This document shows, in pieces, positions 1 to 7,887 of a DNA stretch of 64,000 nt. The DNA is from Halomarinibacterium sp041392205. Its GTDB lineage: Bacteria > Bacteroidota > Bacteroidia > Flavobacteriales > Flavobacteriaceae. The notes beneath the pieces are model-generated. The model did not search any database and was not told where the DNA came from. It was given only the letters and a program-made list of their open reading frames with translations. Both the position numbers and the translations under genes were made by a program. Every line of letters starts with the position of its first letter. Position 1 is the stretch's first letter. Location of the stretch: positions 62,001-126,000 of the forward strand of contig JAWKMO010000004.1 of assembly GCA_041392205.1 (NCBI GenBank), in the 5' to 3' direction.

Positions 1-1338
1 AAGATGGTATGTGATGGAATTAATAGGATTTATTTGCGCAGTTGCTTCGGTTAAATTGAACAATTCATCCCCTACGACATCGCATAACTCTAAATTGGAT
101 AATCCAACTATTACGGGGGAAACCAGTAAATGAAGCGCAACATTAGCTTCATTATTGGTATCGTCTTTTTCGTTTACCAAATCTTGTGGGTCTGCAATAA
201 CACGGAATAAAAAATCTATGGGTGTTGAAGTGGGAATTGTTAATGTAATAGTACCACTTTCAAATTCTCCCACTTCTAAAAAACCCGAAGTTTGGGTAGT
301 AGCAAGTAAGGTGTTATTAGCAAAGAAACCTACATTAATTGGGGGAAGTCTGTCTGTTCCCAAAGTATTATACACCGTATAATCCAAGGTAATTTCGTAG
401 TCATCACATTCGGTAAAACCTTCCAAATTATCTATTGTTACCGTGGCGTCTGGCAAAGCAATGTTGAGTGTGGTAATAATATTGTTTACCATAATCAAAT
501 CCTGTCCAGAGGTTACTTCTATAGAGGCACTAGTATCTCCTGGTAAAATGATTCCTTCTACACTATAAAAATCAATATCCATATTATAGAGGGTGTCACT
601 ATTAGTATAGGTATTGGTTCCATTAAAAGCATTGTCTGAAGGGTTTAAGGGAGGATTGCTTAAAATAGTTCCGTTAAGTCTAAGCGTTTCGTTTACGGCA
701 ATGCCACGATCTCCTTCCCAGGCCAAAAAGCCAATTTTGGCACCAGAATTATCGATGGTTTCTAGATCGGTAATTTGGATACTCAAAGTATTGTTATTTG
801 CGGAGACACCCTGTAGTCCGTCAAAAATATTGATTTGGTTTAAGGGGAGTGTATCATCTTCATAAATAATACTTATTGCCCAACCCCCAAAGTTGGTAGC
901 ATTGGGGCAATAGGCATCGATAACTTCAGTGAGATCTAACTCAGATAGGGTATAGGTTCCGTTACCTTGGGTTTGAATTTGATTGGTAACATTGGCAAAT
1001 GCTGAAAAATAATTTAAAGAATCATTTAGAAAATAAGAGAAAGTTCGTTCAGAAGTGATATCGGTAGTATTCAATTTAACAGAAAAATCTCCATCCCCTG
1101 AACCGGCCCAGTAGAGATAGGCTGCTATAACACTTTGGTTTGCTTCTAGAGATAAAACAGCACTGCTTTGGGTTTGTATAACACACTCAGACAAGAGACC
1201 ATTTTCGTTAAGATTTAGGGTGTTACCAAAAGTTAATTGGTCGTATCTTCCTTCAAATTGCTGAAAAAGTTGGATGTCCTGCGAAAATGAATTCAAAGGA
1301 AAATAACATAAAAGAAGGAATAGTAAATATCTATCCAT
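1..1338 (-). CDS. Large secreted adhesin-like protein, N-terminal part (cut by left edge)
   Basis: An open frame runs from ATG at 1338 to the window edge, 446 codons without a stop. It begins with a signal peptide (about residues 1-20, hydrophobic core LLFLLLCYF, ending SFSQ), so the product is exported. Residues 60-300 are beta-rich, Asn/Thr-rich and contain YLYWAGSGDGDF. Residues about 310-405 look like a CARDB-type Ig-like domain, ending in the typical DDTNNEA stretch. From about residue 416 a new module begins (LELCDVVGDELFNLTEA), also present twice in the secreted protein at 37218. In Flavobacteriaceae such proteins usually carry many of these modules and a C-terminal gliding-motility/T9SS sorting domain, but that end lies outside the window. 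The surface or adhesive role is inferred from architecture only. Confidence 0.75.
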   Translation of the reverse strand, partial: MDRYLLFLLLCYFPLNSFSQDIQLFQQFEGRYDQLTFGNTLNLNENGLLSECVIQTQSSAVLSLEANQSVIAAYLYWAGSGDGDFSVKLNTTDITSERTFSYFLNDSLNYFSAFANVTNQIQTQGNGTYTLSELDLTEVIDAYCPNATNFGGWAISIIYEDDTLPLNQINIFDGLQGVSANNNTLSIQITDLETIDNSGAKIGFLAWEGDRGIAVNETLRLNGTILSNPPLNPSDNAFNGTNTYTNSDTLYNMDIDFYSVEGIILPGDTSASIEVTSGQDLIMVNNIITTLNIALPDATVTIDNLEGFTECDDYEITLDYTVYNTLGTDRLPPINVGFFANNTLLATTQTSGFLEVGEFESGTITLTIPTSTPIDFLFRVIADPQDLVNEKDDTNNEANVALHLLVSPVIVGLSNLELCDVVGDELFNLTEATAQINPINSITYHL

Positions 1339-1411
1339 AGCACCATTTTATAGCTAAAGATACAATTTTAAATAGGTTTAATAACTAATTTTTAAATGAA
1401 GAGATAGGATT

Positions 1412-2251
1412 TTATAAATCACGCTTTCGTAAAATAGCATAGGAACCATAGATAAAAATGGCAGTCCAAGCTGTAGTTATTACAATGGCAGTAATAGGGA
1501 CATCGTAGCTTTTTTGTATTTCTTCACCTACTTGGTTGGCTATGCTTTGTATGGCTCCCAATCTTGAAAAAGGCTCCACAATGAGGTCGGACATGGCATT
1601 GAGCGGAAGAAAGTTGTAAACACTATCAAAAAGGTTTACATCCGTTTTTACTTTAATATACTGAAAAAGGATGGCAATTAGCCCTTCAATTACCTGCCAT
1701 AATCCCAAAAATCCTAGGGCAAAAGCCGATTTTTTCACCCAAATTCCCAAAAACATACAAAAACTGAAAAAACAGACCAGCTTTAGGAAATACGCAAACA
1801 TGTATTCTAAATCACTAAATATAATCCCGAGTTCGGTATAATCGGAAAAGAAAAGCCCTAAAATCATGGTGACAGCAAAAAGGAACACCGTTGAAATAAC
1901 CGAAAACAGGAGCACGGCCAGAAATTTTGAAGTGATAAACTCCTTCTTACTTAACCCATCAATAAGGTTTTGTTTTAAAGTTCTGTAGCTGTATTCGTTG
2001 GAGACAATAGATACAATTACCACCGCAAAGAAAATTTTTAGCCATGCGGCCACCCATGTATTAAAATGCCAAATAAAAGGAAAGTTAAAAATACCTTGAT
2101 CTGCCACTCGAAATTTTACCCCGCCAAAATCAAATTCAATAGAAACAATAAAAGCTATAAAACAGATTAACGAAAAATATAAAATGGAAATGGTCTTAGC
2201 CGAACGATTGTAGCGTAGCTTTTGTAATTCTATGGTAAGTAATCGTAGCAT
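1412..2251 (-). CDS. ABC-2 type transporter permease
   Basis: A 279-residue membrane protein with about six hydrophobic segments (roughly residues 20-38, 60-85, 108-133, 148-169, 174-196, 254-273), the layout of ABC-2/BcrB-type permeases. The ATG at 2251 lies 5 bp after the stop of the ATPase gene at 2257-3153, so the two should be co-transcribed and form one transporter. The substrate is unknown. Single-permease pairs of this kind are often linked to export of lipids, antibiotics or peptides, but nothing here identifies the cargo. Confidence 0.8.
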   Translation of the reverse strand: MLRLLTIELQKLRYNRSAKTISILYFSLICFIAFIVSIEFDFGGVKFRVADQGIFNFPFIWHFNTWVAAWLKIFFAVVIVSIVSNEYSYRTLKQNLIDGLSKKEFITSKFLAVLLFSVISTVFLFAVTMILGLFFSDYTELGIIFSDLEYMFAYFLKLVCFFSFCMFLGIWVKKSAFALGFLGLWQVIEGLIAILFQYIKVKTDVNLFDSVYNFLPLNAMSDLIVEPFSRLGAIQSIANQVGEEIQKSYDVPITAIVITTAWTAIFIYGSYAILRKRDL

Positions 2252-2256
2252 GGTAG

Positions 2257-3153
2257 TTAGTTGTTTTGGGTGAGTTGCAGGAATTTTTCTTCAAGGCTCT
2301 CTTTTTTCATTTCCAAACGGGATAACACAATGCCTTTATCAAATAATTTTTGGTTTACCGCAGCAGCATCAATAGGTTTATTAAGATAGGCTATAAAAAG
2401 ATTTCCTTCTTCTTTTATGGTTCCAAAAGCGTTCATTTCGGTAAGTGCTTGTTGTAGCCCTTGTTTATTGGGGCTTTCTAAAAGAACAAATCCGTGTGTC
2501 GCGTTCATTCCATCCACACTTCCGGTATAGAGGCTGGCACCTTTTCGCAAAATCACTACGTGGCTGCATACTTTTTCAACTTCATCGAGCAAGTGAGAAG
2601 CCAATAAAATAGTAGTCCCTTGGCTGGCAATGAGTTTTATAATTTCTCGTATTTGATGAATTCCCTGTGGGTCCAGACCATTGGTAGGTTCATCGAGAAT
2701 GAGGATTTCGGGGTCGTTTAACAACGCCGAAGCAATGGCTAGACGTTGTTTCATTCCTAAGGAAAAGGTTTGAAACTTACTATCTTTTCGGTCTAAAAGA
2801 CCAACTAATTCTAGTTTTTCAAGAATTTTTTCTTCTGAAACTTCTTTTATTTTACAAACCAGTTGCAGGTTTTGAAACGCCGTCATATAGGGGTAAAAGT
2901 TAGGGCGTTCAATAATAGCGCCTACTTTTTTCAAAGCATTGTGGGTAGTATCGCTACCGTCAAACCAATGGAATTTTCCAGAAGTTTTATTAACAACGTT
3001 TAACACAATCCCTAGGGTAGTAGATTTACCGCTTCCGTTAGGGCCTAAAATGCCATACACATTCCCCTTTTCAATGCTAAAAGAAAGGTTATTTACGGCA
3101 GTTATAGGACCAAATTTTTTGGTAAGATTGTTTATGGTAAGAATAGGATGCAC
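2257..3153 (-). CDS. ABC transporter ATP-binding protein
   Basis: The 298-residue protein has a complete nucleotide-binding domain: Walker A GPNGSGKST at 37-45, the signature as SLGMKQR at 131-137, Walker B ILILDEPT at 150-157 and the switch histidine H187. The family drives ABC-2 exporters (BcrA/NatA type), and the permease follows immediately. The C-terminal 80 residues form the accessory domain typical of this group. The start is GTG at 3151-3153; no in-frame ATG is available upstream. GldA of the gliding apparatus is similar, but gldF and gldG are not adjacent, so I do not use that name. Confidence 0.88.
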   Translation of the reverse strand: MHPILTINNLTKKFGPITAVNNLSFSIEKGNVYGILGPNGSGKSTTLGIVLNVVNKTSGKFHWFDGSDTTHNALKKVGAIIERPNFYPYMTAFQNLQLVCKIKEVSEEKILEKLELVGLLDRKDSKFQTFSLGMKQRLAIASALLNDPEILILDEPTNGLDPQGIHQIREIIKLIASQGTTILLASHLLDEVEKVCSHVVILRKGASLYTGSVDGMNATHGFVLLESPNKQGLQQALTEMNAFGTIKEEGNLFIAYLNKPIDAAAVNQKLFDKGIVLSRLEMKKESLEEKFLQLTQNN

Positions 3154-3246
3154 AAAAAAAGGTTTTGTTAATTAGTTGTAAGTATGACGAATCTAAACCA
3201 TTTATGTTACAAAAATGAATGGGATAAAAATAGCCGCATGCTAAAT

Positions 3247-3275
3247 ACCCCATTTTTTTGTTAAAAAAATGGGGT
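3247..3275 (-). terminator. Rho-independent terminator after the small lipoprotein gene
   Basis: A perfect 13-bp inverted repeat (ACCCCATTTTTTT / AAAAAAATGGGGT) with a 3-nt loop lies 9 bp beyond the stop of the gene at 3285. On the minus strand a C4/G4 core is followed by T-rich DNA. It separates the lipoprotein gene from the ABC transporter pair. Confidence 0.7.
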
Positions 3276-3284
3276 TAAAAGGTA

Positions 3285-3662
3285 TTAAAAAGACACCTCA
3301 ATATCAATATTCGCTTGCATGGCTACGGTGCTTTCAGGACTTCCTAAGGGTCCTGTTTCGGTAATAAGTTGCACAAAATCACGACCAATAAATCCTGCTT
3401 TGGGTTGGTAGTAGTAAAACACTTCACCTGTGGTTTCATCTATACGAAGCTCACTCACTTCGGCGTGATTGGCTTGGGTTAAAATACTAGTAAGGTTTTT
3501 ATCACCAAAAGCCCCCAAATTATAGTTAAGTGTTTCTGAATTTGAAATACTAAACATGGGGGTAAAAATGAGTTTGGTAGATTTACCATCGTCATCATTT
3601 GCACAGCTGGGAGTTAAAAAAAAAGTAACCACCAAGACTAATTTTAAGAGTAGATTTTTCAT
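3285..3662 (-). CDS. Small lipoprotein of unknown function
   Basis: From ATG at 3662 the product is 125 residues. The frame extends 8 codons further upstream, but this internal ATG places a normal lipoprotein signal at the N-terminus: MKNLLLKL, hydrophobic core, then the lipobox-like LTPSC with the lipid-modified Cys at residue 20. An acidic NDDDG stretch follows, as in many Bacteroidota surface lipoproteins. The mature part (about 105 residues) is beta-rich, and a segment near its end (FYYYQPKAGFIGRDFV) resembles cadherin/Ig-like repeats. I do not recognise the family. It is flanked by a terminator and forms a one-gene unit. Confidence 0.7.
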   Translation of the reverse strand: MKNLLLKLVLVVTFFLTPSCANDDDGKSTKLIFTPMFSISNSETLNYNLGAFGDKNLTSILTQANHAEVSELRIDETTGEVFYYYQPKAGFIGRDFVQLITETGPLGSPESTVAMQANIDIEVSF

Positions 3663-3716
3663 AGTTTTTATTTTTTTAAACATCAAAAATCGTTCCTAAA
3701 GAACTTTTTAAAAAGA

Positions 3717-4775
3717 TTATGATTTATGTTCTTTATTGAAATATACTAAATAATAATACATCTGCTTCTCTTCATCCCAACCTTTTTCTACAAATTTCTC
3801 GGCACTTTCTGGATTTATAAAATCCATTTTAATTTGGATATTGGTGTCGAGATTAATAGTATTCTTTATTTTTTTACGAGCTGCTGTCACTGCTGTGTTT
3901 GCGATAGGGAAGGTGGTTAAGTCTTCAATGCTGTATTTGGGTGCTTTTTCAGATTTGTAATGGCGAAACTCTGGGATGAGGTCTGGATTATCGATTACCT
4001 CATTCATAAAAGCGGTTTCTTCAAACAAGTCATTTTTGGCAAAATGATTTACCGCACGGTTCATAAACATGACTTCTTCTTTTTTGTCTTCGGCTGGAAA
4101 CACAACATCTCTCGCAAAATCTTGACAAAATTTTAAATACTTCTTTGTTTGAAAATTTTCATCTTGAAACGCATCCACTCCTAAAAAATTTTCCAGCCAA
4201 TAACGCGTATCGTAGCGATTACTGTCTATGGAAAGAATCTTATAGCCTTCTTCTTTTTTTACATTAAAAATAAGAGCACCTTTATCCAATCGGTTTAAAT
4301 TTATTCCTTGCTGAAGGATTGCATCCAACTGATTTTCCTTTTCGGAAAACTGAAGAAAATCTTGTTTTAATTCCGATTTAAAAATTCCAATTGCGTTTAC
4401 CTTTTCATTATCCATTTGAAGGTTTTCCAAAAACGCCACATACACTTCACCACTTTTAATATGGGGGTGCATAGACTGGTCGAAAAGATATTTTGTAATC
4501 TTTTTACTTACTTCGTGTACGGTTTCTGGAGCCTCAAAAATTTCTGAAACTAAATTGAATAATTCATGAAATTCCAAATCATTTTCATGACTAAACTGAA
4601 AGTAATTTTCTTCCTTATCTCGAAAGGGTTTTAGAAAATATTCTTTTAGTAAAGGGGTAAGTTCGTCGTCCATTTTGTAGGGTTGAGCAGAAAGGAATAG
4701 TTGTTCGTTTCTACTTTTATTTCCCACTCTGTGGATGGATAATGAGGTAATGTGGGTGTTGTATAAATTAATCAT
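3717..4775 (-). CDS. Nucleoid-associated protein, NdpA/YejK family
   Basis: The 352-residue product matches the 37-kDa nucleoid-associated protein family (PF04245) in length and content: N-terminal INLYNTHITSLSIHRVGNK, a central FHELFNLVSEIFEAPE stretch, and VYVAFLENL followed by a fold ending in a short DNA-binding-like region. Family members bind the nucleoid; their function is still poorly defined. A palindromic repeat separates it from the upstream gene at 4819-5328. The assignment rests on overall resemblance rather than a catalytic motif. Confidence 0.8.
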   Translation of the reverse strand: MINLYNTHITSLSIHRVGNKSRNEQLFLSAQPYKMDDELTPLLKEYFLKPFRDKEENYFQFSHENDLEFHELFNLVSEIFEAPETVHEVSKKITKYLFDQSMHPHIKSGEVYVAFLENLQMDNEKVNAIGIFKSELKQDFLQFSEKENQLDAILQQGINLNRLDKGALIFNVKKEEGYKILSIDSNRYDTRYWLENFLGVDAFQDENFQTKKYLKFCQDFARDVVFPAEDKKEEVMFMNRAVNHFAKNDLFEETAFMNEVIDNPDLIPEFRHYKSEKAPKYSIEDLTTFPIANTAVTAARKKIKNTINLDTNIQIKMDFINPESAEKFVEKGWDEEKQMYYYLVYFNKEHKS

Positions 4776-4787
4776 AGTTTATAAGTA

Positions 4788-4816
4788 TTCCCCCTTTGAA
4801 GGGGGTAAGGGGGATG
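4788..4816. repeat. Intergenic palindromic repeat, CCCCC family (copy A)
   Basis: The copy contains CCCCCTTTGAAGGGGG followed by TAAGGGGGATG, and fills the gap between the stop at 4819 and the next start at 4775. Related copies lie at 18694-18727, 28739-28770 and 36322-36356. Strong hairpin potential; it may act as an attenuator or an mRNA 3' end. Confidence 0.75.
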
Positions 4817-4818
4817 TT

Positions 4819-5328
4819 TTAATTCCAATTTTCGTCAAAATCCAGATTATCGTAGTCCTCTGGGTCTAGTCCAAAATCCTCGTCAAAATCTTCTTCTTCA
4901 AAGACTTCTCCTACAAATTCTTTATCGGGGGCTTCTTCAGGTATTTGACCGTGAGCAAAAAGCAGATTGGGATAGGTTTTTCCTTCTTCATGTTCAGCAA
5001 TTTCTGCCAATTCTACTAAAAACGTCCACATATTTAAAAAGTCGTACACATAAATCAATCGGGTTTGGTCTTCATGCAGTATGTCTTCCAAAAAAGTTTC
5101 GGACATAATAGGTAATCCACCTTCGTCACTCATATCGAAGAGCGCATATTCTTCGCCTTGCTCCCATAAATCATTACTCATATAAAAGGAGGCCATCTCC
5201 TGCCCTCCAAAACCAAAGGCTTGCGTAATTACATTGTGAAAGTCTTCCAGTGAAGCCGAATCTTCCATTTCTATATCTCTAAACACGTCTTCCTGTGTGT
5301 CTAGGATGACTCTAAAACGATAAATCAT
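4819..5328 (-). CDS. Plasmid pRiA4b ORF-3-like family protein
   Basis: A 169-residue, very acidic protein. The N-terminal half (MIYRFRVILDTQEDVFRDIE, then SLEDFHNVITQAFGF and a YALFDMSDE region) fits the pRiA4b ORF-3 / IS1096 TnpR-like family (PF07929), an alpha/beta fold of unknown biochemical role. The last 40 residues are almost entirely Asp/Glu with aromatic spacers. The family name derives from mobile elements, but there is no transposase or repeat boundary here to suggest it is mobile. A TATCTTTG box lies 19 bp upstream of the ATG. Confidence 0.75.
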   Translation of the reverse strand: MIYRFRVILDTQEDVFRDIEMEDSASLEDFHNVITQAFGFGGQEMASFYMSNDLWEQGEEYALFDMSDEGGLPIMSETFLEDILHEDQTRLIYVYDFLNMWTFLVELAEIAEHEEGKTYPNLLFAHGQIPEEAPDKEFVGEVFEEEDFDEDFGLDPEDYDNLDFDENWN

Positions 5329-5347
5329 GTGGATAAATTTAGGACTG

Positions 5348-5355
5348 CAAAGATA
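5348..5355 (-). promoter_or_regulatory. Putative -7 box upstream of the pRiA4b-like gene
   Basis: On the minus strand the sequence reads TATCTTTG, an exact TAnnTTTG match (Bacteroidota -7 consensus), 19 nt before the ATG at 5328. No clear -33 TTG is visible at the usual spacing, so this is tentative. Confidence 0.35.
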
Positions 5356-5368
5356 GGATTATTAATCT

Positions 5369-6382
5369 TTATTTACTGAATCGATGTAACGTAAATGTCA
5401 TCGCTGCTAAAAGAAAAAAGGCAACCACTTGATGCAAAATACCTAACCATACAGGAACTTGCCACAACAACGTGAAAACTCCTAAAACAAACTGAATGAT
5501 TACTAATGCTACCAAGCTGGTAATTCCCTTTTTTTGAAGCGAAGTAAGCTGCATTTTGTGACTTTTCCAAGCCATAAAAAGAATGATTCCAACGACAATA
5601 TATGCCAAATAGCGATGCACAAATTGTACCCCACTTTTGCCTTCTACAAAGTTTTTCCAAACTGGAGTTTGTTCTATATACACCGTTTCATGCATCCACT
5701 TTCCTTCACTCATAAAGGGCCAGTGGTTATGAATCCATCCAGCATCCAATCCGGCTACAAACGCTCCCCATATAATTTGGAGGAGTAAAAGGCCCAATCC
5801 CAAACGGATAAGATTTCGGAAGGACTTGTGAATCTCTTTTTTATAAGGATAAATAAGGTCCAAGGCAACCCAAAGGGTGTAGGCAAAGGTGATAAAGGCA
5901 GTGGTAAGGTGCATGGCGAGTCGGTAGTGGCTCACATCGGGACGATCGACCAAACCACTTTTTACCATGTACCAGCCTAAAAACCCTTGAAATCCCCCTA
6001 AAAATAAAAGTATAGTAGCTTTTTTAATAGTGGGTTTCGAAAGTTGCTTTTTAATAAGAAAATACAAAAACGGAATGATGAAAACTAATCCAATAAGCCT
6101 TCCAATGACTCTATGTATCCACTCCCAGAAATAGATGTCTTTAAACTCTTCCAGAGTCATATTAGAATTGATCTTTTGATATTCTGGATATTGTTTGTAG
6201 AGATCAAAAGCTTCATTCCATGCTACTTCATTCATGGGTGGAAGTGTTCCTGAAATAAGTTTGTAGTTGGAAATGGAGAGTCCAGAGTGGGTGAGGCGTG
6301 TAATGCCGCCAACTACTACCATAATGAAAATTAGAAAGCACCCCGTTAAAAGCCAGTAGATTACCTTTTTGTTGTCTTTCAT
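5369..6382 (-). CDS. ctaA: Heme A synthase (COX15/CtaA family)
   Basis: Converts heme O to heme A for cytochrome c oxidase in the inner membrane. The 337-residue protein shows about eight transmembrane segments and the family's conserved histidines in their usual contexts: H90 (EWIHRVIGR), H152/H158 (SHYRLAMHL), H256 (VQFVHRYLAY) and H317 (ILHQVVAFF). The N-terminal GGITRLTHSGLS (25-36) is also characteristic. Oxidase structural genes and ctaB are not in the window, so it stands apart from the oxidase operon. It is separated from cca by a REPIN-like inverted repeat at 6396-6453. Confidence 0.93.
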   Translation of the reverse strand: MKDNKKVIYWLLTGCFLIFIMVVVGGITRLTHSGLSISNYKLISGTLPPMNEVAWNEAFDLYKQYPEYQKINSNMTLEEFKDIYFWEWIHRVIGRLIGLVFIIPFLYFLIKKQLSKPTIKKATILLFLGGFQGFLGWYMVKSGLVDRPDVSHYRLAMHLTTAFITFAYTLWVALDLIYPYKKEIHKSFRNLIRLGLGLLLLQIIWGAFVAGLDAGWIHNHWPFMSEGKWMHETVYIEQTPVWKNFVEGKSGVQFVHRYLAYIVVGIILFMAWKSHKMQLTSLQKKGITSLVALVIIQFVLGVFTLLWQVPVWLGILHQVVAFFLLAAMTFTLHRFSK

Positions 6383-6395
6383 TTTTGTTGTCTGG

Positions 6396-6453
6396 TCGAG
6401 CGCAGTCGAGACCTAAATAGTAATTTATCAAAAAACCTCTCGACTGCGCTCGA
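6396..6453. repeat. REPIN-like pair of inverted 16-bp repeats
   Basis: TCGAGCGCAGTCGAGA (6396-6411) and its exact reverse complement (6438-6453) are separated by 26 AT-rich bases, filling most of the 83-bp cca-ctaA gap. The core GACTGCGCTCGA is itself near-palindromic. A diverged single copy lies at 13487-13503. The arrangement resembles REPINs, which RAYT transposases mobilise in other bacteria; no RAYT is in this window. Confidence 0.8.
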
Positions 6454-6465
6454 GGGGACATTTTT

Positions 6466-7887
6466 TTATTTAGTTTTCAATCCTATTTCTTTTGCTTTTT
6501 TAAACATGTATTCCTTTGCCGCTTCATACTCATTCGGGATTTCGCCTTCTAAAATGGCTTCTTTAATAGCGTCTTTAATGATTCCAATTTCACGGGAAGG
6601 TTTTAGACCAAAAGTTTCCATAATTTCTTCACCCGAAATTGGCGGCTGAAAATTTCTGATGTGATCACGCTCTTCTACTTCCACCATTTTTTCACGAACC
6701 AGCCTAAAGTTGTTGTGGTATTTTTTGAAACGCTTCGGATTTTTAGTGGTAATATCTGCTTCACAAAGCGTCATTAAATCCTCTACATGTTCTCCTGCGT
6801 CAAAAATAAGTCTTCGTACCGCGCTATCGGTAACATCGGTCGCTAATACAATAGGGCGAGAGCTCATCAATACCATTTTCTGTACAAACTTCATCTTTTC
6901 ATTTAAAGGCATTTTTAATCTTTTGAAAAGTTTGTACACCATTTTGGAGCCTACAAATTCATGACCATGAAAGGTCCAACCATTTTTTTTATCGAAGCGT
7001 TTGGTAGGTGCTTTTCCAATATCATGCAATAGGGCTGCCCATCGTAGCCAAAGATCGTTGGTGGTTTCTGAAATATTATCCACTACTTCCAAAGTATGCC
7101 AAAAGTTATCTTTGTGTAATTGCCCTTCTTTTTCTTCAATCCCTTGCAAGGCTAATAACTCCGGAAAGATGTACGGTAATAAACCTGTTTTATGTAATAG
7201 GGCGAAACCAATCGATGGTTTTTTAGACAGCAGCATTTTATGGACTTCCTCTACGATTCGTTCTTCTGAAATAATTTTTATGCGTGCCGCATTTCTTGAA
7301 ATGGATTCCAAAGATTCAGTTTCAATGTTGAAATTAAGTTGCGTCGCAAACCGAATGGCGCGTAGCATTCGCAACGGGTCGTCACTATACGTAATATCTG
7401 GGTCAAGCGGGGTTTTAATGCGCTTTTCATCCAGGTCTTTTAACCCGTTAAACGGGTCAATTAATTCCCCAAAATTAGCTTCATTAACACTAATGGCTAA
7501 TGCATTAATGGTGAAATCTCTTCGGTTTTGATCGTCTTCCAGTGTGCCATTTTCCACAGAAGGATTTCGGCTGTTTTCTTCATACGATTCTTTACGAGCT
7601 CCTACGAATTCTAATTCAAAATCGGCAGTTTTCAACATGGCCGTTCCGTAGTTTTTAAACACCGAAACCTTAGGTTTGCCCGGTAATAACTTTGAAACTT
7701 CTTTTGCTAGTTCAATGCCGCTTCCTACTGCTACAAAATCGATATCCTTTGTAATCCCTCTTTTTAACAAGTAATCGCGAACAAAACCTCCAATAACATA
7801 GGTTTCCAAGTTAAGATGGGAGGCTGCCTTAGATACCACTTTAAAAATAGGATTGCTTAAAGCCGATGTAAATTTCTGTTTTGCCAC
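6466..7887 (-). CDS. cca: CCA tRNA nucleotidyltransferase with HD domain
   Basis: Adds or repairs the 3' CCA end of tRNAs. The 473-residue protein carries the class II nucleotidyltransferase motifs GGFVRD (33-38) and DID (48-50), the RRDFTINALA signature (122-131), and a C-terminal HD phosphohydrolase domain with H264 (HTLEVVD) and HDIGK (288-292). The only usable start is GTG at 7885-7887. It lies inside the left inverted repeat of the GxxExxY unit, so the first codons (Met-Ala-Lys) are encoded by repeat sequence. No ATG precedes it before the in-frame stop at 7930. The native start may have been replaced by the insertion. Confidence 0.93.
   Translation of the reverse strand: MAKQKFTSALSNPIFKVVSKAASHLNLETYVIGGFVRDYLLKRGITKDIDFVAVGSGIELAKEVSKLLPGKPKVSVFKNYGTAMLKTADFELEFVGARKESYEENSRNPSVENGTLEDDQNRRDFTINALAISVNEANFGELIDPFNGLKDLDEKRIKTPLDPDITYSDDPLRMLRAIRFATQLNFNIETESLESISRNAARIKIISEERIVEEVHKMLLSKKPSIGFALLHKTGLLPYIFPELLALQGIEEKEGQLHKDNFWHTLEVVDNISETTNDLWLRWAALLHDIGKAPTKRFDKKNGWTFHGHEFVGSKMVYKLFKRLKMPLNEKMKFVQKMVLMSSRPIVLATDVTDSAVRRLIFDAGEHVEDLMTLCEADITTKNPKRFKKYHNNFRLVREKMVEVEERDHIRNFQPPISGEEIMETFGLKPSREIGIIKDAIKEAILEGEIPNEYEAAKEYMFKKAKEIGLKTK

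Noticed and set aside
2257..3153. Assignment of the ATPase as GldA
   Set aside because: GldA works with GldF and GldG, which are absent here; the partner is a single ABC-2 permease.
4819..5328. Possible mobile element suggested by the IS1096/pRiA4b family name
   Set aside because: The name is historical. No transposase, terminal repeats or target duplication surrounds the gene.
7001..7531. 176-residue open frame on the plus strand inside cca
   Set aside because: It is antisense to a well-conserved enzyme, has no family resemblance, and its composition follows from reverse reading of cca.
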